Positions 18,978 to 28,049 of a stretch of DNA of 40,131 nt are shown here, one piece after another. How positions within the stretch are numbered: position 1 is the stretch's first letter; each line of letters opens with the position of its first letter. Position numbers and translations under genes: made by a program. A model generated the notes under the pieces. That model was not told where the DNA came from and made no database searches. It worked only from the letters and a program-made list of their open reading frames with translations. Source of the stretch: Rhabdochlamydiaceae bacterium. GTDB lineage: Bacteria; Chlamydiota; Chlamydiia; Chlamydiales; Rhabdochlamydiaceae. The stretch lies in contig DAHXNQ010000073.1 of the NCBI GenBank assembly GCA_027365315.1, forward strand, positions 1 to 40,131, given 5' to 3'.

Positions 18978-18990
18978 GAGATAGCTTGCC

Positions 18991-20223
18991 ATGACGGAAC
19001 ATCCTATTGGGACGCCCCGCGTAGAGCATCTTCAGTCGAGCACAGACCGCGCCCAGCGGATCGCCACACAGCGCTCTTTGGCTCGTGGCCTAGCACAAGC
19101 CACAACTGCTGAAAGAGCCTTCCAAGAGTGGGCAGACCAGGGGCTCTCGCCCGTAACCATCCGTAAGACCTTTGAGACGCTTGAAGGCCGCATGGCGGCT
19201 CGCAAAAGGCCTGGCGGTTCACGCGAAGAGACCGAAAGCTCCGAAGCCAATCCTTCCGCCGAAGGCGAAGATCTGATCACCGAAGTGAACTTGATGGAGG
19301 GACTGGCACAACAATTCCACGACAATAATCCCGAAATGGGACAGCGCGCGCTATTGGCGCTGCTAGGACGCATCCGCGACAGTGACTCTTCAGAGGATAT
19401 CCTTAGGAAGGTGCGCGAAAGCTACCCCGATGCGACGCTGGCAGACGAGGCGCTCGAATTTCTCTCTCGCGCTTGTAAGGGCAAAGAGGCCCTTCTCGAG
19501 AAGATCTCTGTTGCCAGAAAGGTGCTGCAGGAGGCAAGTGGTCGGGAGATCCGTGCCGGAAGAAACATCGCCCAAGAGGCAAGAATATTTTCCGAGCAGG
19601 GTCTTGGTAGCACTACGGCACTGCGCGATCTCTACCGCGATATCACAGGCAATCCACGCGACGCCAACGCTCTCTTTGAAGAGTTCTCCCAAGCCTTCTC
19701 CTATGACAAACTGGAGAAGGTGATCCTGTTCACTCTACAGTCGCTAGGGGCCGATCTCAAGTCGAAGGGTCCTTCCATCTCTCCTGCCGAACTACAGAGG
19801 CTACTCACCGAGTGTCGCCAGCTACAGGCGATACTCTGGGTCTACCGCTTCTTTATAGCGCGCTTTAATAGCTTGAAGGCCAGCTTTGTTAGAAGCGGTC
19901 TTCTGATGCCACGTCAGCTGAATTTCGAGGCTCTTGCCAAAACCTTCATGAGATTTGTACAGGAGCGCTACCCGTCGGCAGACAAAGCGCAGCAGCTGCT
20001 CCGCCTTCTTGGAGTGTCAGAAGAGCTGCTCGCTAAGATCCTGGTAGCAGCGCAGATGCGCGACGCCTGCCGCGGCGTCGCTCCACGTCTCTTTAGGTCA
20101 GAGCAGCATAGACAGGATGCATTGGGCGCCCTGCTCGATCTGCTCGCTCAGCTAGAGGAGGAACTCGAAGAGGAAGAAGAGAACGAAGAAGAGGAGGAGG
20201 AAGATGAAGAAGAGGATGAATAG
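18991..20223 (+). CDS. copN: Type III secretion gatekeeper SctW/CopN
   Basis: The protein has 410 residues with AGGAG before the ATG. After a polar N-terminus it is almost all helical. It has an HrpJ-like middle (EVNLMEGLAQQFHDNNPEM to about 300) and a TyeA-like end (about 310-385), the layout of YopN-TyeA fusions. It plugs the secretion system until host contact. In Chlamydia CopN is also injected and binds tubulin; that cannot be inferred here. The last 25 or so residues are nearly all Glu and Asp, an acidic tail I do not know from CopN. The gene order sctU-sctV-copN-chaperone is the chlamydial one. Confidence 0.88.
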   Translation: MTEHPIGTPRVEHLQSSTDRAQRIATQRSLARGLAQATTAERAFQEWADQGLSPVTIRKTFETLEGRMAARKRPGGSREETESSEANPSAEGEDLITEVNLMEGLAQQFHDNNPEMGQRALLALLGRIRDSDSSEDILRKVRESYPDATLADEALEFLSRACKGKEALLEKISVARKVLQEASGREIRAGRNIAQEARIFSEQGLGSTTALRDLYRDITGNPRDANALFEEFSQAFSYDKLEKVILFTLQSLGADLKSKGPSISPAELQRLLTECRQLQAILWVYRFFIARFNSLKASFVRSGLLMPRQLNFEALAKTFMRFVQERYPSADKAQQLLRLLGVSEELLAKILVAAQMRDACRGVAPRLFRSEQHRQDALGALLDLLAQLEEELEEEEENEEEEEEDEEEDE

Positions 20224-20225
20224 CC

Positions 20226-20690
20226 GTGCTTGATCGATTCCAAGCTCTGATTGAGGAACTGGGAAGCGAGGTGGATCTGGCGCTCCAGCTCACCCCTCAG
20301 CGCACACTTGCCATCCGCACCACAGGCAATCTGGTGATCCAATTGGAGGAGAGCTCAGATGGGCATAGAGTGCTGCTCGCCTCAAAAATTGCCCCTCTTC
20401 CCGCTGGAAAATTTCGCGAAGAGGTACTGCTTTCAGCACTCCAATTCAACAGCATCCATCCACGCATCGGCACCCTCGGCTATTTCGAGGGCAGCGGGGA
20501 GCTGATCCTCTTTCAGTGGATCCCCTTCACCCTACTGACAGGAGTGAAGCTGGCCGACATCATCGAGTTATTTGTGCATCTAGCCGAGACCTGGCATAAG
20601 CTGATTCAGGCGGGGGGCACCGGAAAATGGGTTGCCTTCGAAGCACAGGAGTTCCTGAGGAGACGATGGCAACCATGGATGGTGGGTTGA
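20226..20690 (+). CDS. scc1: CesT-family type III secretion chaperone (Scc1/SycE-like)
   Basis: The protein has 154 residues from a GTG start two bases after the copN stop. Size, acidic character and the alpha-beta pattern fit class I chaperones: N-terminal helix FQALIEELG, strands LAIRTTGNLVIQLEE, and LLSALQFN in the middle. The C-terminal helix contains FVHLAETWHKLI. In Chlamydia the gene after copN encodes Scc1, which with Scc4 binds the CopN N-terminus. I infer the same partner here. The malQ start lies inside its last 25 bases. Family-level similarity is weak for these chaperones, so position is the main argument. Confidence 0.8.
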   Translation: MLDRFQALIEELGSEVDLALQLTPQRTLAIRTTGNLVIQLEESSDGHRVLLASKIAPLPAGKFREEVLLSALQFNSIHPRIGTLGYFEGSGELILFQWIPFTLLTGVKLADIIELFVHLAETWHKLIQAGGTGKWVAFEAQEFLRRRWQPWMVG

Positions 20691-22264
20691 AAAAGCAGAT
20701 TCTTGCTACTCCCGCCTCCCTGCCCTGGCAGCAGGTGGGAATCGCCCCTCATCACGGAATCGATCTCTTCTTACCCGCGCTGCGCAGCGAAAAGAGCGCC
20801 GGCTGCGGCGAAATCCTCGACCTGCTTCCTCTCATCGACTGGTGCAGCAGCTTGGGATTCGATCTCATCCAGCTGCTTCCTCTCTTCGATATGGGGCATG
20901 AGACCAGCCCCTACAACGCACTCTCCTCCTGCGCCATCGATCCCCTCTTCATTTCGCTCTACGCCCTGCCATGGCTGGATGGAGCTCCAGACCTCATCGA
21001 ATCACTGACGCAGCTAAAGCGCCATCTTATACCCTCATCCACCCCATTTCGCGAACTACGCGAAGAGAAAAAGGAGTGGCTGGTCGCCTATGTGACTCGC
21101 ATCGCTCGTTCTCACCTCTCCCCTGATCTCCTCAAGCAGTTCATGAGCGACAATCCCTGGCTTTTGCCCTATGCGCTCTTCAAAACCCTGAAGGAGACCC
21201 ACCAGCACAACCACTGGTGCAACTGGCCAGAAGAGCACAGAAACCTCCCGCCCGAATCGATGCAGGCACTCTACGACACTCTCCATCCCGCACCAGAGTT
21301 TTTCGTCATTCTGCAGTATCTCGCATCAGAACAGCTGAAAGAGGTGCGCCGTCATGCCGAGAGCCGCGGCCTATTGATCAAAGGAGATCTGCCCATCCTG
21401 GTCAGCCCCGATAGCGCCGATGTCTGGGCGGAGCCCCATCTATTCAATCCAGAGCTGGCAGTGGGAGCGCCACCCGACTTCTATGTACCGGAGGGACAGT
21501 GCTGGGGATTTCCCGTTCCCCTTTGGGAAGAGCATCCTGACGGAATGCTCCTCTGGTGGCAGCGCAGACTCTCTTTTGCCTCGCACCTCTTCCACCTCTA
21601 CCGCATCGATCACATCATCGGCTTCTTCCACCTCTGGGCTGTTCCCAACGGCAAAAAAGCAAAGGATGGCTTTTTCCTTCCCCGGGAGGAGGCGCTCTGG
21701 CTGCCGCGCGGCAAAGAGATCATCGAGAAACTTCTGATAAGCTCCCTCATGCTGCCCATCGCCGAAGACCTCGGCACCGTCCCCACAGGAATGCGCGAAG
21801 AGCTCACTGCCCTTGGCATCTGCGGCACCAAGGTGATGCGCTGGGAGCGCGAGGAGGCGCTCCCCCGCCATTTCATTCCCCCGAGCCACTACCAGCCGCT
21901 CAGCATGACCACCCTCTCCACCCACGACTCCCCCACCCTCGCCCTCTGGTGGCGCGACTTCACTTCAGAAGCCTCTCTCTATGCACAGGAGCAGGGATGG
22001 GATTACGAGCCCACCCTCTCGACAGAGCAGCGCATGGCGCTACTGAAAGCAAGCCACCACTCCGCCAGTCTCTTTCATGTGAATCTTCTGCAAGAGTATC
22101 TCGCCCTCTTCTCCGAGCTTGTCTGGGAGGAGCTAGAACAGGAGCGCATCAACATCCCCGGCTATGTATTGCCGCGCAACTGGAGCTACCGCTACCGCCC
22201 CTCCCTCGAGACCATCATCAACCACGAAGGCCTCGCCTCCGCCATCAAAAGCCTACTGCCCTGA
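20666..22264 (+). CDS. malQ: 4-alpha-glucanotransferase (amylomaltase)
   Basis: The protein has 532 residues from the ATG at 20666, which has GAGGAG upstream. The frame extends to a weaker start at 20627. GH77 motifs are present: GDLPILVSPDSADVW, the nucleophile region RIDHIIGFF, the acid/base region IAEDLGTVP and the STHDSPTLALWW stretch. It transfers maltosyl units between glucans and works with glycogen enzymes, which chlamydiae retain. The enzyme is not functionally linked to secretion, yet it sits behind the T3SS chaperone exactly as in Chlamydia (CT_087/CT_088). Confidence 0.95.
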   Translation: MATMDGGLKKQILATPASLPWQQVGIAPHHGIDLFLPALRSEKSAGCGEILDLLPLIDWCSSLGFDLIQLLPLFDMGHETSPYNALSSCAIDPLFISLYALPWLDGAPDLIESLTQLKRHLIPSSTPFRELREEKKEWLVAYVTRIARSHLSPDLLKQFMSDNPWLLPYALFKTLKETHQHNHWCNWPEEHRNLPPESMQALYDTLHPAPEFFVILQYLASEQLKEVRRHAESRGLLIKGDLPILVSPDSADVWAEPHLFNPELAVGAPPDFYVPEGQCWGFPVPLWEEHPDGMLLWWQRRLSFASHLFHLYRIDHIIGFFHLWAVPNGKKAKDGFFLPREEALWLPRGKEIIEKLLISSLMLPIAEDLGTVPTGMREELTALGICGTKVMRWEREEALPRHFIPPSHYQPLSMTTLSTHDSPTLALWWRDFTSEASLYAQEQGWDYEPTLSTEQRMALLKASHHSASLFHVNLLQEYLALFSELVWEELEQERINIPGYVLPRNWSYRYRPSLETIINHEGLASAIKSLLP

Positions 22265-22355
22265 ACCGCCCTGCCAAGTAGCTTAATGAGAGTCAGCCTC
22301 AACTTAGCATAAAAATTTAAGTCTTTGAAATTGAATAGCATAAGTTTTTTGCCAC

Positions 22356-22387
22356 CGACTTTTTTGCAGTGGAATGCAAAAAAGTCG
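22356..22387. terminator. Perfect 13-bp hairpin after malQ
   Basis: CGACTTTTTTGCA (22356-22368) pairs perfectly with TGCAAAAAAGTCG (22375-22387) around GTGGAA. It lies 92 bases after the malQ stop and 35 before the ATPase start. The long T/A tract lies inside the stem, so it is not a classical terminator. It could end the long operon, protect its 3' end, or serve as a protein-binding site for the ATPase gene. The remaining intergenic sequence shows nothing clear. Confidence 0.45.
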
Positions 22388-22422
22388 TGACTTTTCCGCA
22401 AAGCCGTGCAAAATAGTCGGGT

Positions 22423-23541
22423 ATGGACAGAGCTCAAAAAGAGGCAATTCTCCGAGACCTTCAAAAGAAGATGGTTCTTTTGGCAGGCCCCCGTCAGGCT
22501 GGTAAAACAACCCTTGCCCGGGCTGTTGCACAGGAGTTCTCCTCCTCTCTCTATCTTAACTACGACAACCTCCACGATCGGAAGCTGCTGCGTGAGGAGG
22601 CTTGGTCCCCCTCGGTAGAGCTACTGATTTTTGATGAAATTCATAAGATGCCGAAGTGGAAAAACTACCTTAAAGGTGTTTTTGACACACGGCAAGAACA
22701 TCAAAAAATTTTGGTCACAGGCAGCGCTCGCTTGGAGGTCTTCAAGCAGGTGGGCGACTCTCTTGCGGGACGCTACTTTTTGCATCGACTCATGCCGCTC
22801 TCTCCAGCGGAGTGCGAAAAGGTTCACGCCGACTACACGATCGATCGCTTTCTGAAACGAGGCGGATTTCCCGAGCCGTTTCTAGCTCAAGACCCTATCG
22901 ATGCCGAAAGGTGGCGTCTGCAATATGCAGACAGCTTACTCAGAGAAGATGTCTCAGAGTTCGAGAACATTCAGAATCTGAATGCAATCAGACTGGTTTT
23001 CGAGCTATTGCGAGAAAGGGTTGGCTCTCCCATCTCCTACAGTTCGATCGCTCAAGACGTAGCAATTGCTCCCAATACGGTAAGAAAATACATTCAGATT
23101 TTAGAAGCCCTGTATATCGTTTTTCGCATCACTCCATTCTCTCGCAAAATTGCACGTAGTCTACTTAAGGAACCAAAGATCTATTTCTTTGATGTGGGAC
23201 TTGTGAAAGGAGATGCCGGAGCTAGATTCGAAAATCTTGTTGCGATCTGTCTGCTTAAATCTGTCTTTGCGCGGGTAGACTATCGAGCCGAGCCAGCATC
23301 TCTTCACTATATTCATACCAAAGATAAGCAAGAGGTCGACTTTGCTATTGCCTGCAATCAACATTTAGAGAAGATCATCGAAACCAAATACGCGGACGGC
23401 ACGATCAGCCCCCATCTACGTTACTTCCACGAGAAGTATCAGATTCCGGCTGTACAGGTGGTGAAGGAGCTACGACGTGAATGGATCGATGAGGGAATCG
23501 GAGTGGTACAAAGCAAAAAGTTTCTCGCATCATTGGAGTGA
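22423..23541 (+). CDS. AAA-type ATPase with DUF4143 nuclease-like domain
   Basis: The protein has 372 residues. An N-terminal P-loop ATPase (AAA_14) has Walker A GPRQAGKTT (22-30), Walker B LLIFDEIHKM (about 67-76) and a sensor-like ILVTGSARLE. A central winged-helix-like segment (SYSSIAQDVAIAPNTVRKYI) is followed by a C-terminal DUF4143 domain with EVDFAI and KIIETK, a PD-(D/E)XK-like arrangement. Such proteins are common in horizontally moving DNA of bacteria and archaea; their cellular role is unknown. The gene is clearly AT-richer than malQ before it, and it begins the stretch that separates malQ from rpmB. I infer acquisition by transfer. Confidence 0.85.
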   Translation: MDRAQKEAILRDLQKKMVLLAGPRQAGKTTLARAVAQEFSSSLYLNYDNLHDRKLLREEAWSPSVELLIFDEIHKMPKWKNYLKGVFDTRQEHQKILVTGSARLEVFKQVGDSLAGRYFLHRLMPLSPAECEKVHADYTIDRFLKRGGFPEPFLAQDPIDAERWRLQYADSLLREDVSEFENIQNLNAIRLVFELLRERVGSPISYSSIAQDVAIAPNTVRKYIQILEALYIVFRITPFSRKIARSLLKEPKIYFFDVGLVKGDAGARFENLVAICLLKSVFARVDYRAEPASLHYIHTKDKQEVDFAIACNQHLEKIIETKYADGTISPHLRYFHEKYQIPAVQVVKELRREWIDEGIGVVQSKKFLASLE

Positions 23542-23585
23542 AGCCATCAATCCCAGAAACCATAACCCAGTTAAAGCGGAAAGAA

Positions 23586-26384
23586 TTAAAAGGCGCAGCC
23601 GATCTGCAGATTGACCTGCTGGTCTTGGTAGTTGGCGTTGAACTCGCCACTGTAGAAGATGGAGAGCGAGCAATGATCATCGTAGATCCAGGCGGTGAGG
23701 CCAAGGAGCGGGGCGACGAGGGTGCGAGAGGGCTTCATACCGTAGACGGTGAAGTAGAGCGATTCGTTACCCTCTAAGGTGGCATGGAAGCTTCTGCCGC
23801 GCCAGCGCTCCTCGCGCACAACGCCTACCTGCACCATGGGGATCAGCTTGCTTCTGTCTTGCATGAAGCAGTGCGAAAGGCTTATGGCCATGGTGGCGCG
23901 AAAAAGATCGCTGTTTGCCGATTTGAGGCGCAGATTGAGGCTATCAGCACCATGCTCATGAAATCCCTGCTGATGGAGGTAGTAGTACTCGGAGGAGAGG
24001 AGGAAGGAGAGATCGCACGATCTGGTATGCAGGAGAGCCCCTGCTGAGAGATAGCCCCCCGCTTCGGCGCCTGAATAGTCTCCCTTAGCCTTCCGCTGGA
24101 TCGTTGTATTGACTGGCGCTGCGGCGACGAGGAAGATGCGGCGATGCTCTGTATAGTTGTTTGAGGCGCCCAGCGCTCCTCCCTGCAGAAAGAAGTGCGA
24201 GCTGCACCAGCTGGCATAGATCAGCCCGTAATAGCTGGTCACTGTTCCTTTGCCTACGGAGTGATTCCAGTCGACACTGCTGAAGGTGGAGGCGCCAGCG
24301 ATGCCCAGGTAGAAATTGCCTGTGAATGAGTGGTCGATTCCCAGAACCACCCCACCAGCATCGGCATGGAATCCCACCTCTCCCTGGTAGTGCTCCTGAT
24401 GCATGAAGTCGCCCCACCCATCCAGCCACACCTCGGTGCGATGCTTTCTGCCGATCTCGTGTGTACAAGCGGCTCTGCACTGTGAGATCCCCCGTAAGGA
24501 GAGAGCGTTGTTGACCAGCATGCTATCGTTCTGCTGCGCTATCGAGAGCCCCTTAAGGTGAGAGGGCTGCAGCTGAAGCAGCTCTTCGTTCAGCTGCGCG
24601 CCACTGGTCACCACCTTCAGCACACCGATGACCGTGGCAAAATCGCTTGCAACCGATGATTGACTGGCATCGAGATAGTTCGCTACGGCAAGCGCATTGG
24701 GGCTTAGTGCTGACGAGAGTGTTGAAAAGGGCAGCCCACTAATCTGCAGCGTCACTTCGTCCGTAGGATACTGCAGCGACACCATGAGGAGTGGGTAGGG
24801 GTTATTCAACTGCTGGAAGGTGCCCACTCGGGTGGCTCCCCCCGACAGCTCCATAATGGGATAAAAAATAGCAGAAGTGTAGTCATCGGGAAGTGCCACC
24901 AGCTGCACTGTAGCGCCCGATAGGGTGAGCTGGTGGCCTGTGATAACCAGTTGAGTAGACTGAGTGGTGTTAAACTCGACCAGATAACTACCATTGATGG
25001 TGATGGGCGCATCCACCGTAAAGGTGCCGATGGAACCATCTCCTGGCGCGATGAGGCCCCCGCTCTGGATCGTCATGCTACCGCTTGTAGACCCTCTACC
25101 CTCTAACACTCCTCCGCTCTGCACGGTGATGGGAATGGCGCCGAAGGCTCCGTTAATCTGGAGAATGGCTGTTTGGACGATGATCGATCCAGTGAATCCA
25201 GTCCCCGTACCACTTAGAACAAGAGTGCCTCCCCCTGTTAGGGTGACAGGAGCGCTTCCTGAAATGATCCCCGTATTGGTGGTAACGGTGGTGCCGGGAT
25301 CGAGCGAGAATGTAGCGCCACCTGCCCCTATTGTGACGGCGCGGCTATTATTGCGGCTGTCATGTAGGCCCAGTGTCGCATTGTTTTCGATAGTAAAGGT
25401 CCCGGTTCCAAAACTAGTTCCCGGTGCCAGATCGACCCTGCCCCCTGAAATGAGAAGCGGACCACTGAAGGTACTACCTGTTCCGCCAATCGTCACATCA
25501 CCAGGACCTGGAAAGGTGACCGCTCCGGTACCGGTGATAGCCGAAGAGTAGGTGCCGCTATGGGGCTCGGCAAAGATCACGCTTGCGCCGCTAGTACCTG
25601 TGTTGATGTTACCCTGCACTGCTGCCACAGGACCTTGCAGGCTGACGGTGCCACTCATCGTGGTACCACCTGTAAAGGTGCTGAGGCCATTTAGAAAGCA
25701 GCTGCCTGCTCCCATAAGCTGTAACGCTCCATTTCCTACCAGAGCTCCATTGACTGTGATATTACCGCCAGTGGCATTGAGGATCAGAGTCTGACCTGTT
25801 GCAATCGCAATATTGGCTGCATAGGGAGTGACTACAGTAGGAGGAAGAAAGGTACAGGAGCTGTTCAGCAGAATAGAGCCCGGACCATTCATACCACCCG
25901 CAAAAGTAAGCGAGCCACTGCCGGCGTTGATACTGATGGTGAGCACCTGGGCACTGGTCACTCCAACCAATGTATCGATCTGGACCGTGCCGCCTCCTGA
26001 ACCAGTCAGCGCAATGAAGGGTGTGGTGGCGGGAGAACTGAAGATGAGGCTGCCGGTGCTAAATGTATTGGTGCCACTAGAGGTGATGGCAAGAGAGCCG
26101 ATGGTAAAGGGCCCGCCGTCGAGGTCGATCGTGAGGCCGGCCAGGCTGGAGAAGAGCACATCATTTCCCGCCGTGCCGGCGCTTGTGAGACCGGGAACCA
26201 TAGCTGGCGTCCAGTTGCCGCCAGTATTCCAGGAGTCGATACCACTATTAAGTCCCGTCCAGGTGCTGGTGGCAGCCTCCATACAGATAGGTGACAGAAG
26301 CAGCGAAGCCCATAGAAACTGTTTTCGCAGATGTCGCCGGTCTAGCACGCAGATCCTCTCTACACTTCCCTTCAGGAAAAGCAT
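23586..26384 (-). CDS. Autotransporter with PATR repeats and C-terminal beta-barrel
   Basis: The protein has 932 residues from the ATG at 26384. A GTG at 26348 with GAGAGG upstream is an alternative, giving a compact signal peptide (RRHLRKQ, then FLWASLLLSPICMEA). The ATG itself has no ribosome-binding site. The mature part (about 40-600) is Gly/Ser/Thr-rich beta-helix with passenger-associated transport repeats such as GGGTLVLSGTGTGFTGS. From about residue 660 a 12-strand-like autotransporter barrel follows (TEVWLDGWGDF onward) ending in aromatic CAF. It should be exported by Sec and displayed on the outer membrane (type Va). I see no FxxN or GGAI signature repeats of Pmp proteins, so it is a different adhesin-like family. 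It converges with the ATPase gene. Confidence 0.88.
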   Translation of the reverse strand: MLFLKGSVERICVLDRRHLRKQFLWASLLLSPICMEAATSTWTGLNSGIDSWNTGGNWTPAMVPGLTSAGTAGNDVLFSSLAGLTIDLDGGPFTIGSLAITSSGTNTFSTGSLIFSSPATTPFIALTGSGGGTVQIDTLVGVTSAQVLTISINAGSGSLTFAGGMNGPGSILLNSSCTFLPPTVVTPYAANIAIATGQTLILNATGGNITVNGALVGNGALQLMGAGSCFLNGLSTFTGGTTMSGTVSLQGPVAAVQGNINTGTSGASVIFAEPHSGTYSSAITGTGAVTFPGPGDVTIGGTGSTFSGPLLISGGRVDLAPGTSFGTGTFTIENNATLGLHDSRNNSRAVTIGAGGATFSLDPGTTVTTNTGIISGSAPVTLTGGGTLVLSGTGTGFTGSIIVQTAILQINGAFGAIPITVQSGGVLEGRGSTSGSMTIQSGGLIAPGDGSIGTFTVDAPITINGSYLVEFNTTQSTQLVITGHQLTLSGATVQLVALPDDYTSAIFYPIMELSGGATRVGTFQQLNNPYPLLMVSLQYPTDEVTLQISGLPFSTLSSALSPNALAVANYLDASQSSVASDFATVIGVLKVVTSGAQLNEELLQLQPSHLKGLSIAQQNDSMLVNNALSLRGISQCRAACTHEIGRKHRTEVWLDGWGDFMHQEHYQGEVGFHADAGGVVLGIDHSFTGNFYLGIAGASTFSSVDWNHSVGKGTVTSYYGLIYASWCSSHFFLQGGALGASNNYTEHRRIFLVAAAPVNTTIQRKAKGDYSGAEAGGYLSAGALLHTRSCDLSFLLSSEYYYLHQQGFHEHGADSLNLRLKSANSDLFRATMAISLSHCFMQDRSKLIPMVQVGVVREERWRGRSFHATLEGNESLYFTVYGMKPSRTLVAPLLGLTAWIYDDHCSLSIFYSGEFNANYQDQQVNLQIGCAF

Positions 26385-26447
26385 TTTTATATAATAAGGC
26401 AAATAGCGCTTGCAACCACCAAAGAACTGCTTCAGAATCTTGTAACT
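26385..26447. promoter_or_regulatory. 63-base divergent gap between autotransporter and transglutaminase-like gene
   Basis: Both genes start from this AT-rich gap, which contains TTATATAATAAGG (26387-26399). If the autotransporter starts at the GTG instead, the gap is 99 bases. There is no room for two separate full promoters, so the core elements must overlap or extend into coding sequence. I see no reliable -35. Confidence 0.35.
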
Positions 26448-27986
26448 ATGAACACCCGATTGCTCGCCCTCATCGCCATCGCCACCAGCCTTGTTCTGAG
26501 CTGCGAGGCTGCTGTATCTCACGAGACGCTCTACCACAGCCTCGATCCCACCTCGATTGTGCAGCAGATGGCCTTCTACCAGCTCTATCCCCACACAAGC
26601 GAGGGTAAACAGGCATTGCGGCGCTCTTGGGAGCTGCTGGGTAATGAGGAGCTCTCTCCATTAGCCCAAGGTCTCTTACTTCCTAGCCTTGATGTGCAGA
26701 CTATTGTTTCGCTTGTCACCCGCCAGCCGGCCGATCCTCCGGTGGAGCTGGGCGAGGGTGAACTCATCATTCTCGAGCGATGCGCGAAACGGCTAGCACA
26801 TCAGGAGCTAGCCGGTCACCATGTCTGGACCGAAGAGGAGGTGACTCGCCTCGAACCAGAGCAGGTGGATCTAGCGAGAGCGCTTCTGATCTATCAGTTT
26901 GGCAGCAGCGAAGAGGCAAAGCTGGCGATCCGTCGCTACGAAGCGAGTCTTGATCTGATGGCGTTACAGGTGCTGGCGCGCCTGAAAGCCGGCGCCTCGA
27001 ATCGAGAGAAGGTGCATGTCATCAATCAGCTGATCTTCCACGAGCTGGCCTTCCGCTTTCCGCCCCACTCGGTCTATGCCGATCAGATCGACCTCTACAC
27101 CTTCCTCCCCTCAGTGATGGATAGCCGCGAGGGTGTCTGCCTAGGCGTCTCGATTCTCTACCTCGCCTTGGCACAGAGAGTGGGGCTACCTCTTGAGATT
27201 GTCACCCCTCCGGGCCACATCTACCTGCGCTACCGCGAGGAGGGAGGTGAAGAGCTCAACATCGAAACCACAGCGCGCGGCATCCACCTCCCCACCGAGG
27301 CCTACCTAAGCGTGCAGACCAGAAGCTCGCATCTGCGCACCATTAAAGAGGTGATCGGTACAGCTTTAGTCAACCAGGCTGCCACCTTCTCGCGCAGCGC
27401 CCAGTTTGGCCAAGCAATCCAGCTCTACCGCAAGGCCAAGGCCTATCTTCCCGATGATCCCCTTCTGCAGATGCTACTGGGTATCCACCTGGTACTGGAC
27501 AAACAGGAAAAAGAGGGACGAAAGGTGCTCGAACCTCTTTGCGGTCTTGTCTTTCCAGACTCTGTCTCGATCGAAACGATGCCAGAAGACTATGTCCGCG
27601 GCCATGTGAATAGAGAAGGGCTACTCGCCATCTTCATGCCTGTCGACGAGCACCGCAGCTCCATTCTAGAAAAGCATCAGCAGCTCACCGCTCTACTGAA
27701 AAAACAGCCTCGCTTCCGCGCCGGTCTGCTGCACCTGGCTACCACCTGTCTCCAGCTGGGCCGAACCAAAGAGGCTCTTGAGGTGCTGATCGATCACCAT
27801 ATGGTCGACGCGAGGCAGAGCACCGTCGAATATTATCTCGCCATCCTCTCGCTTGAACGGATGGATTATACCCGTGCCTGGCGCTATCTCAAAAATGCCG
27901 AGGCGCTCTGCTCTGCAAGAGGACACCAGCCGCGCGCGCTCAAAGAGCTGAAGCTCGAGCTGCGTCATCTCTCGCCTGAACCATAA
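26448..27986 (+). CDS. Transglutaminase-like (SirB1-type) lipoprotein with TPR-like C-terminus
   Basis: The protein has 512 residues. The N-terminus MNTRLLALIAIATSLVLSC is a signal peptide with a likely lipobox Cys at residue 19. Residues 130-290 resemble the SirB1/Transglut_core2 fold: RFPPHSVYADQIDLYTFLP, then EGVCLGVSILYLALAQRVGLP with the putative nucleophile Cys231, and PGHIYLRY with His257. The third triad residue is not certain (a LNIETTARG stretch follows). Residues 300-500 form paired helices of TPR type (FGQAIQLYRKAKAYLPDDP, KEALEVLIDHHM). The substrate is unknown. It shares a promoter gap with the autotransporter, so the two envelope proteins may be co-regulated. Confidence 0.8.
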   Translation: MNTRLLALIAIATSLVLSCEAAVSHETLYHSLDPTSIVQQMAFYQLYPHTSEGKQALRRSWELLGNEELSPLAQGLLLPSLDVQTIVSLVTRQPADPPVELGEGELIILERCAKRLAHQELAGHHVWTEEEVTRLEPEQVDLARALLIYQFGSSEEAKLAIRRYEASLDLMALQVLARLKAGASNREKVHVINQLIFHELAFRFPPHSVYADQIDLYTFLPSVMDSREGVCLGVSILYLALAQRVGLPLEIVTPPGHIYLRYREEGGEELNIETTARGIHLPTEAYLSVQTRSSHLRTIKEVIGTALVNQAATFSRSAQFGQAIQLYRKAKAYLPDDPLLQMLLGIHLVLDKQEKEGRKVLEPLCGLVFPDSVSIETMPEDYVRGHVNREGLLAIFMPVDEHRSSILEKHQQLTALLKKQPRFRAGLLHLATTCLQLGRTKEALEVLIDHHMVDARQSTVEYYLAILSLERMDYTRAWRYLKNAEALCSARGHQPRALKELKLELRHLSPEP

Positions 27987-27996
27987 CCACTCAGCA

Positions 27997-28035
27997 GCCG
28001 GTTCGCTATTCGCGGCCGGTTCGCTATTCGCTCAC
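27997..28035 (+). repeat. Tandem GGCCGGTTCGCTATTCGC units
   Basis: GCCGGTTCGCTATTCGC (27997-28013) is followed at once by GGCCGGTTCGCTATTCGCTCAC (28014-28035). The second form recurs exactly at 40110-40131, the end of this window, as part of the dispersed mosaic repeat. The block lies 10 bases after the stop of the transglutaminase-like gene. Confidence 0.75.
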
Positions 28036-28049
28036 CTGCTCCGCATTAC

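Noticed and set aside
20627-20665. Upstream start of malQ
   Set aside because: The extra 13 residues overlap the chaperone gene further, and GAGGAG supports the ATG at 20666.
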